From: Geojedonia litorea
Lineage (GTDB): Bacteria > Bacteroidota > Bacteroidia > Flavobacteriales > Flavobacteriaceae
Assembly (NCBI RefSeq): GCF_042654525.1
Contig: NZ_JBHSGP010000005.1
Span: forward strand, 124,001-188,000
Direction: 5' to 3'
DNA: 64,000 nucleotides
Under the pieces are notes generated by a model that saw only the letters and a program-made list of their open reading frames with translations, had not been told where the DNA came from and searched no databases. Of this stretch, positions 9,346-18,140 are shown in pieces (the stretch's first letter is position 1; each line of letters begins with the position of its first letter). Both the position numbers and the translations under genes were made by a program.

Positions 9346-9422
9346 TGTTATATTCAGAATACATGAAATTTTTACCAGATTATAATAAGTTACAATTAAA
9401 AACAATTGCTTATGGGCTTTGA
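9345..9422 (+). pseudogene. 25-codon frame, probable frameshifted N-terminus of the next gene
   Basis: This short frame starts with an ATG that overlaps the preceding stop, as most gene junctions in this operon do, and ends ...KTIAYGL-stop inside the next gene. Loss of one G in the GGG at 9414-9416 would read on as ...IAYG-FDINGLRLL... into the following frame. That continuity suggests either one natural frameshift, a programmed shift, or a sequencing error separating the first 24 codons from the body. Alternatively the body simply starts at the ATG at 9412 and this is only a leader peptide. Confidence 0.45.
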
Positions 9423-10341
9423 TATAAATGGTTTAAGATTGCTTGTAAATGCTAAAAAATTAGGCGTAAATTTTGAAAAGACGATTACAATTGGAAGACA
9501 AGGGCTATACCTAGAAAGTAGTGAAATTAAAAAAATAATTGAAGAGGCAAAATTGGTCAATGATGGTGACGAAATCAGTTTTAAACGTTTTGACTTTGCG
9601 GAGTCATTTCTAAATTTATTAGGTGCCAAAGTTACTGATTCAATTGATGCTTCTAACCATGAAGGAGCAACATATATATATGACTTAAACTTACCCTTGC
9701 CAAATAATTTTGACTCCAAATATTCTTTGGTTATAGATGGTGGTACATTGGAACATATTTTCAATTTTCCCATAGCTATTGAAAATTGCATGAAGCTAGT
9801 TGCTAAGGATGGTTTTTATATTGGAATAACACCTGCAAATAATTGGTTTGGGCATGGGTTTTATCAATTTAGTCCAGAATTATATTATAGAATCTTTAGT
9901 CCAGATAATGGATTCAAGATTATTAAAATGTATTTTTTTATTGATCGTAAAAAATCTCCAATATATGAAATCCGAGATCCATTAGAGTTAAAGCATAGGG
10001 TGACGATGGTAAATTCATTCCCATCATATTTATTCGTAATAGCTCAAAAGGTGGAAGAAAAGGAATTATTCAAAAAAACACCTCAACAGAGTGATTATGA
10101 GCATGTAGTTTGGAAAGGAGAAGATTATAAAATTCATGAAGAGACTAAAAAAGAAATAAAATTTAAATTAATAAAAAAAATTATTCCCAAATTCTTAAAA
10201 TTTAAATTGTATAAATTAAAGCGGAAAATGATAAAAAGGAAAAATAAAGTCACGAAATTATACAATTTATATACAAAACCAACAGGGATAAGTAATTCAG
10301 CGTTTATAAATAAAATAGACGAATCAGAAATAAATAATTAA
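9412..10341 (+). CDS. Methyltransferase-like protein of uncertain function
   Basis: A 309-residue protein from the ATG at 9412; the upstream TTG at 9406 is less likely. VIDGGTLEHIFNF (about residues 107-119) resembles the post-motif region of class I SAM methyltransferases (fxxxLEHl), and GFYIGITPANNWFGHGF follows as the next strand-loop. A clear glycine-rich SAM-binding motif is not obvious, so the fold is either degenerate or the first motif lies elsewhere. The C-terminal 70 residues are very lysine-rich. Codons are strongly AT-biased. Its start may be frameshifted (see the adjoining 25-codon frame). Confidence 0.6.
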   Translation: MGFDINGLRLLVNAKKLGVNFEKTITIGRQGLYLESSEIKKIIEEAKLVNDGDEISFKRFDFAESFLNLLGAKVTDSIDASNHEGATYIYDLNLPLPNNFDSKYSLVIDGGTLEHIFNFPIAIENCMKLVAKDGFYIGITPANNWFGHGFYQFSPELYYRIFSPDNGFKIIKMYFFIDRKKSPIYEIRDPLELKHRVTMVNSFPSYLFVIAQKVEEKELFKKTPQQSDYEHVVWKGEDYKIHEETKKEIKFKLIKKIIPKFLKFKLYKLKRKMIKRKNKVTKLYNLYTKPTGISNSAFINKIDESEINN

Positions 10342-10422
10342 TACCGGAATAAAAAGCTGTTACTATTGAACTGTATTCGTTATTATTTCTTGTAGCATAT
10401 TATTGACCAATAAAATATTTTG

Positions 10423-11166
10423 ATGAATAAAATTAATTACAGACATACGAAAGAAGTTCATAATTCAAAGGACGCATTAGAAATATTACCACTACTTTTT
10501 AATTATGTATCTCCAAAAAGTATTGTTGATATAGGATGTGGAAATGGTAGTTGGTTAGAAGCTGCAAAATCCTTAGGCATAACAAAAGTTCAAGGAGTTG
10601 ACGGCATAAAAGTTGATAAGGAGGAGTTGTTAATACAAGAAAATGAATTTCTTCAACATGATTTAACAAAACCATTGAATTTAAATAAAACTTTTGATTT
10701 AGTAATTAGTTTAGAAGTTGCAGAACATTTACCCGAGGTAGCTTCAAATATATTTATAGAAACTTTGTGTACTCATGGTGATCTCATTTTATTTTCAGCT
10801 GCAATTCCAAATCAAGGCGGCCAGTTTCACCTTAATGAGCAATGGCCAGAATATTGGCATGATAAGTTTAAAGAGTATGGGTTTTCGGCCTATGATGTTA
10901 TAAGAAATAAAATTTGGAATAACGAAAATGTGTTTTATTGGTATAAACAAAATACAATATTGTATGCGAAAAAAGGATATTTTAAAGGAGAAGAAATTGA
11001 ACCTTCAGAAATTGTAAATGCTTTAATACATCCTGATATTTATAATAGAAAGATTTATCATCCTAAATACATCAAAAATCAAAGAGAACTTTTTAAATTT
11101 ATTAAAAGTACTTTAAAAATATATTTAAAAAGATGGTTTGGTAAATATAAAATCTCACACTTATAA
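10423..11166 (+). CDS. Class I SAM-dependent methyltransferase
   Basis: A 247-residue protein; the ATG at 10423 is used instead of the TTG just before it. SAM-binding motif I is VDIGCGNGSW (35-44), followed by the acidic residue in VQGVDGIKVD, and VISLEVAEHL is the motif IV/post region. Later aromatic residues (NEQWPEYWHDKF) are typical of sugar or small-molecule methyltransferases in polysaccharide loci. It likely methylates a sugar hydroxyl or carboxyl; the target is not determinable. The codon use is AT-rich like the neighbouring genes. Confidence 0.82.
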   Translation: MNKINYRHTKEVHNSKDALEILPLLFNYVSPKSIVDIGCGNGSWLEAAKSLGITKVQGVDGIKVDKEELLIQENEFLQHDLTKPLNLNKTFDLVISLEVAEHLPEVASNIFIETLCTHGDLILFSAAIPNQGGQFHLNEQWPEYWHDKFKEYGFSAYDVIRNKIWNNENVFYWYKQNTILYAKKGYFKGEEIEPSEIVNALIHPDIYNRKIYHPKYIKNQRELFKFIKSTLKIYLKRWFGKYKISHL

Positions 11167-11186
11167 TTTCTAATAGTATTAATTAA

Positions 11187-12116
11187 ATGAAACCTAATCT
11201 TTTAGTAAGTGTTATAATTACCACATATAATAGGGATACCTATCTAGAAGAAACAATTAAGAGTATTCACAATCAAACCTATTCTGAATTAGAAATTATT
11301 TTGGTAGATGATGGTTCTGAAAAGGATATTGCTTCTAAAAATAAAAGTATATGTCAAAAGTACTCTAAATGTACATATTATTATAAAAATAATACAGGGC
11401 AACCTGATTCTAGAAATTATGGTATTAAAATAAGTAAAGGATGTTATTTAGCTTTTTGTGATGATGATGATATTTGGGTTTTAAATAAGCTTGCAATACA
11501 AGTTAAAATATTGAACAACTTTCCAGATTATGGTTTAGTCACAAGTTGCGTAGGTAAAATTGATTCGCGAAGTGTAGATTTAGGAAAAGTACTTTGTCAT
11601 GATGGTCATAACCATGGTTATGTTTTTGAAAGCTTGTTAATTAATAATAGGGTGCCATCACCAACACCATTAATACGCAGAGAAATATTTAGTAAAGTAG
11701 GTTATTTTAATCCAAATTTTACTATGGCAGAAGATTGGGAATTCTGGAGAAGAGTCAGTTATTATTATCATTTTTATGCTATTAAAAAGACTTTAGCATA
11801 TGTAAGAATCCATCAAGCCAGTATGACGAGCAATGCAAACTATAGTCCGATTAATCGATTTATATTATATAGAAAACTGACTAAATCATTAGTGTCATGG
11901 GGTAAAACAGAATTCACTAGAACAGATTTTATATTGATTTATTTAAATGAATGGGCAACATATAAAAAAATTATCACTAATAATTATTCAGGTATCTGGA
12001 AAAAGTTACTATTCTTTTTTAAAATATTGATTTTTAATTTTAAAGATGCGTTCCATTTATTACATCTATTTTTAAGATTTGAGTTTTTCAAAACATCAAA
12101 TCTTGGAAAGAGCTAA
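11187..12116 (+). CDS. GT2 family glycosyltransferase, copy A of a second tandem pair
   Basis: A 309-residue GT2 enzyme with VSVIITTYNR (7-16), ILVDDGSEKD (38-47), TGQPDSRNYGI (70-80) and the acidic CDDDDIWVL (91-99). The next gene shares the GQPDSRNYGI and CDDDD motifs and the AEDWEFWRRVSYYY segment, showing a tandem duplication. The 20-base gap and the shared strand put it in the same operon as the methyltransferase. Donor and acceptor unknown. Confidence 0.86.
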   Translation: MKPNLLVSVIITTYNRDTYLEETIKSIHNQTYSELEIILVDDGSEKDIASKNKSICQKYSKCTYYYKNNTGQPDSRNYGIKISKGCYLAFCDDDDIWVLNKLAIQVKILNNFPDYGLVTSCVGKIDSRSVDLGKVLCHDGHNHGYVFESLLINNRVPSPTPLIRREIFSKVGYFNPNFTMAEDWEFWRRVSYYYHFYAIKKTLAYVRIHQASMTSNANYSPINRFILYRKLTKSLVSWGKTEFTRTDFILIYLNEWATYKKIITNNYSGIWKKLLFFFKILIFNFKDAFHLLHLFLRFEFFKTSNLGKS

Positions 12117-12127
12117 AATTAAGTACA

Positions 12128-13048
12128 ATGATAATTGAAAATAATATACCTGTAGTTAGCATCATTGTAACCACTTATAATCGAAATCGATATTTAGAAC
12201 ATACTTTAAGAAGTATTCAAAACCAAACTTATACTTATCTTGAGATCCTAGTCGTTGATGATGGTTCAAATGCGGAAGAATCCAAGCTAAATCAAAGTAT
12301 CTGCTCGAAATTCCTAAAATGCCATTATTATTACAAACCCAACACGGGACAGCCTGATTCTAGAAATTATGGAATTCAAAAAGTCAAAGGTAAATTTATA
12401 GGTTTTTGTGATGATGATGATGTTTGGGTTCTGGATAAACTTGAAAAACAGATTAAGGTCTTTGAAGCCCATCCAGAAATTTTTGTTGTTACCGGTGATA
12501 CGGCTACAATTACACAATCAGGTGAACGAACTGGAGACATCAAATCACATGCTGGATTTAATCATGGTTATATTTTTGAGCATTTACTATTAAAAAACCG
12601 AACTGCGTCTATTATTCCTTTAGTGCGAAAAGAAGTTTTTGAAAAGGTTGGTTATTTTAATCCGTCATTCACTATTGCTGAAGATTGGGAGTTTTGGAGA
12701 CGCGTGAGTTACTATTATCCGTTTTATGCCATCAACGAGGTATTAGGGTATGTGCGATTGCATGATAGTAATATGTCGATTACAAGAGTTAATTCGGCAA
12801 TAGAACGAAGTTTATTATATAGAAAGTTGACCAAAAGCCTACTTGATTGGGGAAAAGACAAATTTACAAGAAAGGATTATGATCTTGTTAAAAGTAAAGA
12901 ATGGCATTATTATAAAACTATGTTAATCAATAGGCATCCTAAATTTAAAGATAAAGTGTCGTTTATTTTTAGACTCACAAATTATCAGCCAAGAGAAATT
13001 ATAAATTTTCTTTATCTATATTTAAGATTCCAATTATTTAATAATTAA
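12128..13048 (+). CDS. GT2 family glycosyltransferase, copy B of a second tandem pair
   Basis: A 306-residue paralogue of the preceding gene, separated by 11 bases. SIIVTTYNRN (11-20), LVVDDGSNAE (41-50) and CDDDDVW (94-100) are intact. Both copies share IHNQTY/IQNQTY, HGYVFE/HGYIFE and AEDWEFWRRVSYYY, but the C-terminal 80 residues are less alike. Either two similar linkages are made, or one copy is being retained as a recombination or specificity reserve. Confidence 0.86.
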   Translation: MIIENNIPVVSIIVTTYNRNRYLEHTLRSIQNQTYTYLEILVVDDGSNAEESKLNQSICSKFLKCHYYYKPNTGQPDSRNYGIQKVKGKFIGFCDDDDVWVLDKLEKQIKVFEAHPEIFVVTGDTATITQSGERTGDIKSHAGFNHGYIFEHLLLKNRTASIIPLVRKEVFEKVGYFNPSFTIAEDWEFWRRVSYYYPFYAINEVLGYVRLHDSNMSITRVNSAIERSLLYRKLTKSLLDWGKDKFTRKDYDLVKSKEWHYYKTMLINRHPKFKDKVSFIFRLTNYQPREIINFLYLYLRFQLFNN

Positions 13049-13050
13049 TC

Positions 13051-13791
13051 ATGCGATTAAAAACGACTATAAAGCGTATTGCTCCGAAACCAATTCTAAA
13101 TTTATATAAAAGCATAACCCGTAAATCTGAACACAAAACCATTAGTCAAACTTTTAATGAAATATATACGACCCATTATTGGGATAGTGACGAAAGTATA
13201 TCTGGGGCTGGTTCTGATTTAATACATACTCAAACATTAATAAAAGAGCTCAATAAATTGTTGAAACAATATGATATTAATTCAATGCTTGATATTCCTT
13301 GTGGGGATTTTAATTGGATGAGAAAAGTAGATCTTAATGATATTAATTACATTGGTGCAGATATTGTTCCAGATTTAATTAAAAATAACATTTTGATGTA
13401 TGAGCAGGCAACTATCAAATTCCAAACCCTTGACTTAACCTCTGATCCGTTGCCTAAAACGGACCTGATATTTTGTAGAGATTGTTTAGTGCACCTTTCC
13501 ATCAAAAATATCTATAAGGCACTGGTTAATATTAAAAAGAGTAAAAGTCGTTATCTTTTAACAACTAGTTTTGTAAAACATTCGAAGAATAGAAATATCA
13601 AAACAGGGGCTTGGCGAAAACTAAATTTAATGAATTCCCCTTTTTACTTTTCAAAACCTTTAACGGTTATAAATGAAAACTATACTAAAAAAGGCGAACT
13701 GGATAAGGACAAATCAATGTGTCTTTGGGAAATTAAATCATTGAAAATTCCATTAAAATTAAAATTATATGGGGTAATATTCAGATATTAA
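13051..13791 (+). CDS. Class I SAM-dependent methyltransferase
   Basis: A 246-residue protein beginning two bases after the previous stop. The SAM motif is written LDIPCGDFNWM (80-90), with YIGADIVPDLI (100-110) as the acidic second strand and LIFCRDCLVHLS as the active-site-side strand. The PCG variant is common in a group of methyltransferases in capsule loci. The first 45 residues are a basic tail. Together with 10423-11166 it gives at least two methylation steps. The specific substrate is unknown. Confidence 0.8.
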   Translation: MRLKTTIKRIAPKPILNLYKSITRKSEHKTISQTFNEIYTTHYWDSDESISGAGSDLIHTQTLIKELNKLLKQYDINSMLDIPCGDFNWMRKVDLNDINYIGADIVPDLIKNNILMYEQATIKFQTLDLTSDPLPKTDLIFCRDCLVHLSIKNIYKALVNIKKSKSRYLLTTSFVKHSKNRNIKTGAWRKLNLMNSPFYFSKPLTVINENYTKKGELDKDKSMCLWEIKSLKIPLKLKLYGVIFRY

Positions 13792-13796
13792 ACAAG

Positions 13797-14915
13797 ATGA
13801 AAAGTAAAATAAGTATAAGTTGTATCTTTGAAAGTTACCCTGTGTTTTATCAGCCGTATATGCCTCCCGTTATGGAGGCGCTTGAAATTGAAAAGCAATT
13901 GGAGGTCTCTATACAAACTTTTAAAGGTAAGGCCTCTTCAAAAGTAGAGGTGATGCCCGGGTATTTTAGACGTCGGGTTGTTGAGCGTTGGCAGCGGTTG
14001 ATAGGCTATACTAAAATACCTCTTCAATACAATGAGCTTCAAGCTTTAAAGAAGAAAGTCGACCTTGTACATGTGCAGCATTCGTATTTATTTCCTAAAG
14101 TTTTAGGCTTATTAGCAATGCCTAAAGACCAAGGGCCGAAGATCGTTATTACCTTAAGAGGCGGGGATACCTATGTGAAACCCTGGGTGAGCGCCAAATG
14201 GCAAGATTTTTACAGGGATTTTGGTAATCGTGTCGATGCTTTTGTAGTGATGAGCCAGCACCAAAAGCAGTATTTACATAAAAAATGGGGGATTGACCTG
14301 GAACGGATACATGTGATTCCTATTTCGTTTGGACATGCTTTTAAAGCTAGTCCAAAAGCACCTAACAGTAAGATTATTAAAATTGTCTCTATATTTCGAA
14401 TGTGTTGGGAGAAGAATATTGAAGGCAATTTAAGGGTCATTAAGTTGTTAAAGGAACAGGGTTTGCCTGTGAAGTATGACGTGTACGGGGATGGCCCTGA
14501 TTTGGGACAGCTGTATTATTTAGTGGATCAACTGGGTTTGGGAGATATAGTTACGATCAAGGGTAAGGTCTCCAATACGCAACTTAAAACCTTGCTTCCG
14601 AGCTATGATTTTATTTTGCAATTGAGTCATTCAGAATCATTCGGTATGTCGGTAGTTGAGGCACAATCTATGGGTATTCCAGCCCTGGTTTCAACTAGCG
14701 ATGGTCTACCTGAGGCTATTGTGCCTAATCATAGTGGTTATTGCGTTGCTCCCAATGCTTCAGAACAAGCCTCTTTATATATTGACCAGCTTTGGCGAAA
14801 TAAGAACTTGTATTTGCAATTTTCAAAAGCCGCAATTGATTATGCTCATTCTAATTTTTCAGTAGAACATGAGGTAAAGCGGTTATTAACACTTTACCAA
14901 AAACTTTCTGTATAA
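13797..14915 (+). CDS. GT4 family glycosyltransferase
   Basis: A 372-residue GT-B enzyme. The N-terminal half has VHVQHSYLFPKVLGLLA and ITLRGGDTYVKPW, the C-terminal half has ISIFRMCWEKNIEGNLR-type start of the donor domain, VYGDGPDLGQLYYL, and HSESFGMSVVEAQSMGIPALV, the E-x7-E nucleotide-sugar site. GC content rises visibly at this gene compared with the 4.4 kb before it. The stop overlaps the next ATG by one base (TAATG). Confidence 0.86.
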   Translation: MKSKISISCIFESYPVFYQPYMPPVMEALEIEKQLEVSIQTFKGKASSKVEVMPGYFRRRVVERWQRLIGYTKIPLQYNELQALKKKVDLVHVQHSYLFPKVLGLLAMPKDQGPKIVITLRGGDTYVKPWVSAKWQDFYRDFGNRVDAFVVMSQHQKQYLHKKWGIDLERIHVIPISFGHAFKASPKAPNSKIIKIVSIFRMCWEKNIEGNLRVIKLLKEQGLPVKYDVYGDGPDLGQLYYLVDQLGLGDIVTIKGKVSNTQLKTLLPSYDFILQLSHSESFGMSVVEAQSMGIPALVSTSDGLPEAIVPNHSGYCVAPNASEQASLYIDQLWRNKNLYLQFSKAAIDYAHSNFSVEHEVKRLLTLYQKLSV

Positions 14916-16762
14916 TGTGTGGGTTTTTAGGTGAATATTTATTTGATACGGGTGTTGCATTAACTCAACAGGATGTTTTTTTAAAACTATTGGCTTTATC
15001 AAAGCATCGAGGACCAGATGCTACCGAAACTTCTAAGTCAGATTATTATCAATTAGGTTTTAACCGTCTCGCAATTTTGGATCTTTCTGAACTTGGAAAT
15101 CAGCCTAAATTTAGTCCTAGTAAACGCTATCTAGTAGTTTTTAATGGTGAGATTTATAATTATACGTCGTTAAAGGAACGCTATCATCTTGAAAACCTTA
15201 AATCTTCGTCTGATACAGAAGTCTTGGTTCATTTATTGGATGTTATTGGGGTTGTCAATACTATAGGAGAACTTAATGGTATGTTTTCAATTGCCATTAT
15301 TGATACTTACAAACAGTGTTTGTATCTGTCTAGAGACTTTGCGGGTATAAAACCCATGTTTTATGGCGTATCTGATCAAGGCGTAGTAATGGCCTCTCAA
15401 TTTGATCAGTTATTTAAACATCCATGGTTTAAAAGTCAATTGCAATTACGCCCTGAATTAATGAAGGAATATTTTGCTTTTGGATATATGCAAGCTCCTA
15501 ATACTATTTATAATCATATTTTCCAACTTAAACCTGGGCAGTTGTTAAAAATCTCTTCAAATGCTACTATTGAAGAACTTGAACTAAACGAGTTGTGTAG
15601 TACAAAAAGATTAGACCTGAAAGAAGAGGATGACATTATTATAGATATCAAAAATCAAATAGAACATGCTGTTGAACAACAGATGGTGAGTGATGTGTCA
15701 TTAGCTACTTTTTTAAGTGGTGGTATTGACAGTCCTTTAATTACAGCCATAGCAAAATCGAAAAACACGAAGATTGAAGCCTTTACGTTAGCTGTGAGCG
15801 ATAAAACTTTGGATGAATCGGAAACGGCAAGTGCCTATGCCGATCATTTAAACATTCAACATCATATTGAGCATGTTAATACTAATGAATTATTGAATTC
15901 TGTTAATGAGCATTTTGAATACTTATCTGAACCCTTTGGAGATTATTCAAGCATACCAACTTATTTACTCACAAAAAAAACGAGACAAAAACATACGGTA
16001 ATGTTGTCTGGAGATGGAGCGGATGAATTATTTTTTGGGTATCCAAGGATGTTAGATGTTGTAAATAAGCAATTTTGGTTTAAGCTTCCATTTAATTTAC
16101 GGAAACCAATTATTAGGTTGTTGAATAAACTCAATATTATAAATACCTGGGCGCCCTATAATTATAAAACCATAGATGAATGGTTATTAGGAAAACATTC
16201 CCATATTTTAAAGCCTGCTTTAGATTCCTTTTTTCCAAGAATACCATTTTCTGATGCTATCTTGGCATTATATTCAATAGATATAAAGACATCAAAAAGC
16301 TTACTACAAGATCTACGAAGGAATGAATTTTATGGTCATTTACAACGCGTTTTAGTAAAAGTAGATCGGATGAGTATGGCGAATAGTTTAGAAGTCAGGG
16401 TTCCATTTTTAGATAAGCAATTGATTAATGAAAGTATGAATTTTCATCCAAAACAATTTAACTCGAAAAAAGACCTTAAGCGCTTGCTTAAAAAACTGAT
16501 GACTAATTACTACCCCGAACCTCTTATTGCTCATGAGAAGCGCGGCTTCACGGTTCCCATTCATACATGGTTACGAGGTGCCTTAAAAAAAGATGTATTG
16601 CATGTTATTTTTAATTCCCCATTTTATGGGGAGAGTAACATCGATGTGATTGAGGTCAGGAATTATGTTTCCCAGTATTTGGACCATAAACATGATAGTG
16701 CTTGGGGTGTTTGGCACATTTATGCTTGGCAAAAATGGGCTATAAAACAGCAGTTGGTATGA
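14915..16762 (+). CDS. asnB: Asparagine synthase (glutamine-hydrolysing) family amidotransferase
   Basis: A 615-residue two-domain enzyme. Cys2 after the initiator methionine is the glutaminase nucleophile, with SKHRGPDAT and VVFNGEIYNY marking the class II GATase fold. The ATP-pyrophosphatase loop LSGGIDSPL lies near residues 266-274, and MLSGDGADELFFGY is the second synthetase signature. Biosynthetic asparagine synthetases and sugar-carboxylate amidotransferases share this architecture. Location inside a glycan operon makes amidation of a uronic acid plausible, but the free asparagine pathway cannot be excluded. The TGA overlaps the next ATG. Confidence 0.85.
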   Translation: MCGFLGEYLFDTGVALTQQDVFLKLLALSKHRGPDATETSKSDYYQLGFNRLAILDLSELGNQPKFSPSKRYLVVFNGEIYNYTSLKERYHLENLKSSSDTEVLVHLLDVIGVVNTIGELNGMFSIAIIDTYKQCLYLSRDFAGIKPMFYGVSDQGVVMASQFDQLFKHPWFKSQLQLRPELMKEYFAFGYMQAPNTIYNHIFQLKPGQLLKISSNATIEELELNELCSTKRLDLKEEDDIIIDIKNQIEHAVEQQMVSDVSLATFLSGGIDSPLITAIAKSKNTKIEAFTLAVSDKTLDESETASAYADHLNIQHHIEHVNTNELLNSVNEHFEYLSEPFGDYSSIPTYLLTKKTRQKHTVMLSGDGADELFFGYPRMLDVVNKQFWFKLPFNLRKPIIRLLNKLNIINTWAPYNYKTIDEWLLGKHSHILKPALDSFFPRIPFSDAILALYSIDIKTSKSLLQDLRRNEFYGHLQRVLVKVDRMSMANSLEVRVPFLDKQLINESMNFHPKQFNSKKDLKRLLKKLMTNYYPEPLIAHEKRGFTVPIHTWLRGALKKDVLHVIFNSPFYGESNIDVIEVRNYVSQYLDHKHDSAWGVWHIYAWQKWAIKQQLV

Positions 16763-17937
16763 AAATAGCAATTTTTTCTGGAGAATTACCCAGTTCTACT
16801 TTTATCGAACAGCTGATTGAAGGTGTTAGTGAACGGCATCAGGTGTTCTTGTTTGGGGTGCAAAAGCAACCAAAAACCTATGCGTCTCCTCATATATATA
16901 AATATATAAGTCCAAAGCGGCATTGGGTCAATTTTGCCTATACCCTTTATCGTTTAGTCCTTTTGCTGTTGAAGCGCCCGGGAGATTTAAAACCCTTGTT
17001 AAACGAAATACGACGTTATCATACTCGTTATGAGCAGTGGGTGTGGTTGACGCGTTTTTTACCTATTATTTTATATCGCCCTGATGTGTTTCATATGCAG
17101 TGGACTCGGGATTTGGAGTTTTATGCCTTTTTAAAGACCAGATTTAAGATTCCTATGGTGGTGAGTTTGCGCGGTGCCCATGTGCATTATACGCCTATTG
17201 TAGCCCCTTATATTGCTGATGTATATCGTACAACATTCCCTCTCATGGATGGGTTTCATGCGGTTTCAAAATCTATGGCAAGCGCAGCTATGGAGTATGG
17301 TGCAGAGCTTTCTAAAATCGAAGTCATCCATTCACCATTATCGCCTCAAGTATTTGAAGTCTATAAGCCCTATCAAAAGCGAGTACATCAGTCCTTTAGA
17401 ATTGGTGCGGTGGGTCGATTTCATTGGGTAAAGGGCATGCGCTATGCCTTTGATGCCTGCGCTATTTTAAAGGAACGGGGTTTTTCTTATGACTTCACCT
17501 TTGTGAATTCTAACCCCATAGATGAAGCATCCTTGTTTCAAATGGATCAATTAGGAATTAGGGATGAGGTTCAGATCCTATCCGCCTTAGAACAACAAGC
17601 ATTGTTCAAGGTTATGCAGGACTTTGATGTGCTTATTTTACCTAGTTTAAATGAGGGTATTGCCAATGTGGTCTTAGAGGCTATGGCTTTGGGTATACCA
17701 GTCATTTCAACGGATTGTGGGGGAATGCCTGAAGTGGTTATTCCTAATGAAACCGGCTGGTTGGTACCTGTTAGAGATCCGGAAGCTTTAGCTAAAGCTA
17801 TTGTCGAGGTGGCAGAAAGTTCAGAAGTTGAATTACAAAGAATTACGCAAAATGCCCATGATTTTGTAAAGGAGCATTTTGGTGCGGAGGATTCTATACA
17901 GCAGTTTTTGGACTTGTATGAGGATGTTGGTTGTTAG
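16759..17937 (+). CDS. GT4 family glycosyltransferase
   Basis: A 392-residue GT-B enzyme. The ATG at 16759 overlaps the preceding TGA; the in-frame ATG 57 bases upstream would add a run belonging to the asparagine synthase frame. Motifs include FHMQWTRDLEF, VVSLRGAHVHYTP, GAVGRFHWVKGM and PSLNEGIANVVLEAMALGIP (donor site), then GGMPEVVIPNETGWLVPV. The last 12 codons, FLDLYEDVGC and flanks, are duplicated after the downstream acyltransferase with one residue changed, so the gene end is one edge of a 195-bp direct repeat. Confidence 0.87.
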   Translation: MKIAIFSGELPSSTFIEQLIEGVSERHQVFLFGVQKQPKTYASPHIYKYISPKRHWVNFAYTLYRLVLLLLKRPGDLKPLLNEIRRYHTRYEQWVWLTRFLPIILYRPDVFHMQWTRDLEFYAFLKTRFKIPMVVSLRGAHVHYTPIVAPYIADVYRTTFPLMDGFHAVSKSMASAAMEYGAELSKIEVIHSPLSPQVFEVYKPYQKRVHQSFRIGAVGRFHWVKGMRYAFDACAILKERGFSYDFTFVNSNPIDEASLFQMDQLGIRDEVQILSALEQQALFKVMQDFDVLILPSLNEGIANVVLEAMALGIPVISTDCGGMPEVVIPNETGWLVPVRDPEALAKAIVEVAESSEVELQRITQNAHDFVKEHFGAEDSIQQFLDLYEDVGC

Positions 17938-18094
17938 TTGTTGGCTTTAGGCTTTAGGCTTTAGGCTATAAGCTGTAGGCTATATGCTATAGGCGGTAAG
18001 CAGTCTTCAGTTATCGGTTGGTAGAAAAGATGCTGAATACTGAAATAAATTTAGCACAGGCAAGTTTAGCATGACAAAAGCAAGTTCAGGATGA
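17900..18094 (+). repeat. 195-bp direct repeat, left copy
   Basis: It begins inside the last 13 codons of the GT4 gene and runs through the stop into the gap. It contains a degenerate 7-base tandem (TTAGGCT variants, 17943-17997), then a unique-looking segment ending in two forms of a CA-rich motif (AGCATGACAA, CAGGATGA). The right copy at 19171-19365 has the same length and order, with a few substitutions and compensating small indels in the 7-base tract. The two starts are 1271 bp apart and enclose one gene. Confidence 0.9.
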
Positions 18095-18140
18095 TAGGTG
18101 TTGAATTCTGGGTGTTAAAGATTAAAGGATATAATTTTAT

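Noticed and set aside
16702..16758. N-terminal extension of the GT4 gene after asparagine synthase
   Set aside because: The extra 19 residues lie in the asparagine synthase reading overlap and do not resemble a GT4 N-terminus.
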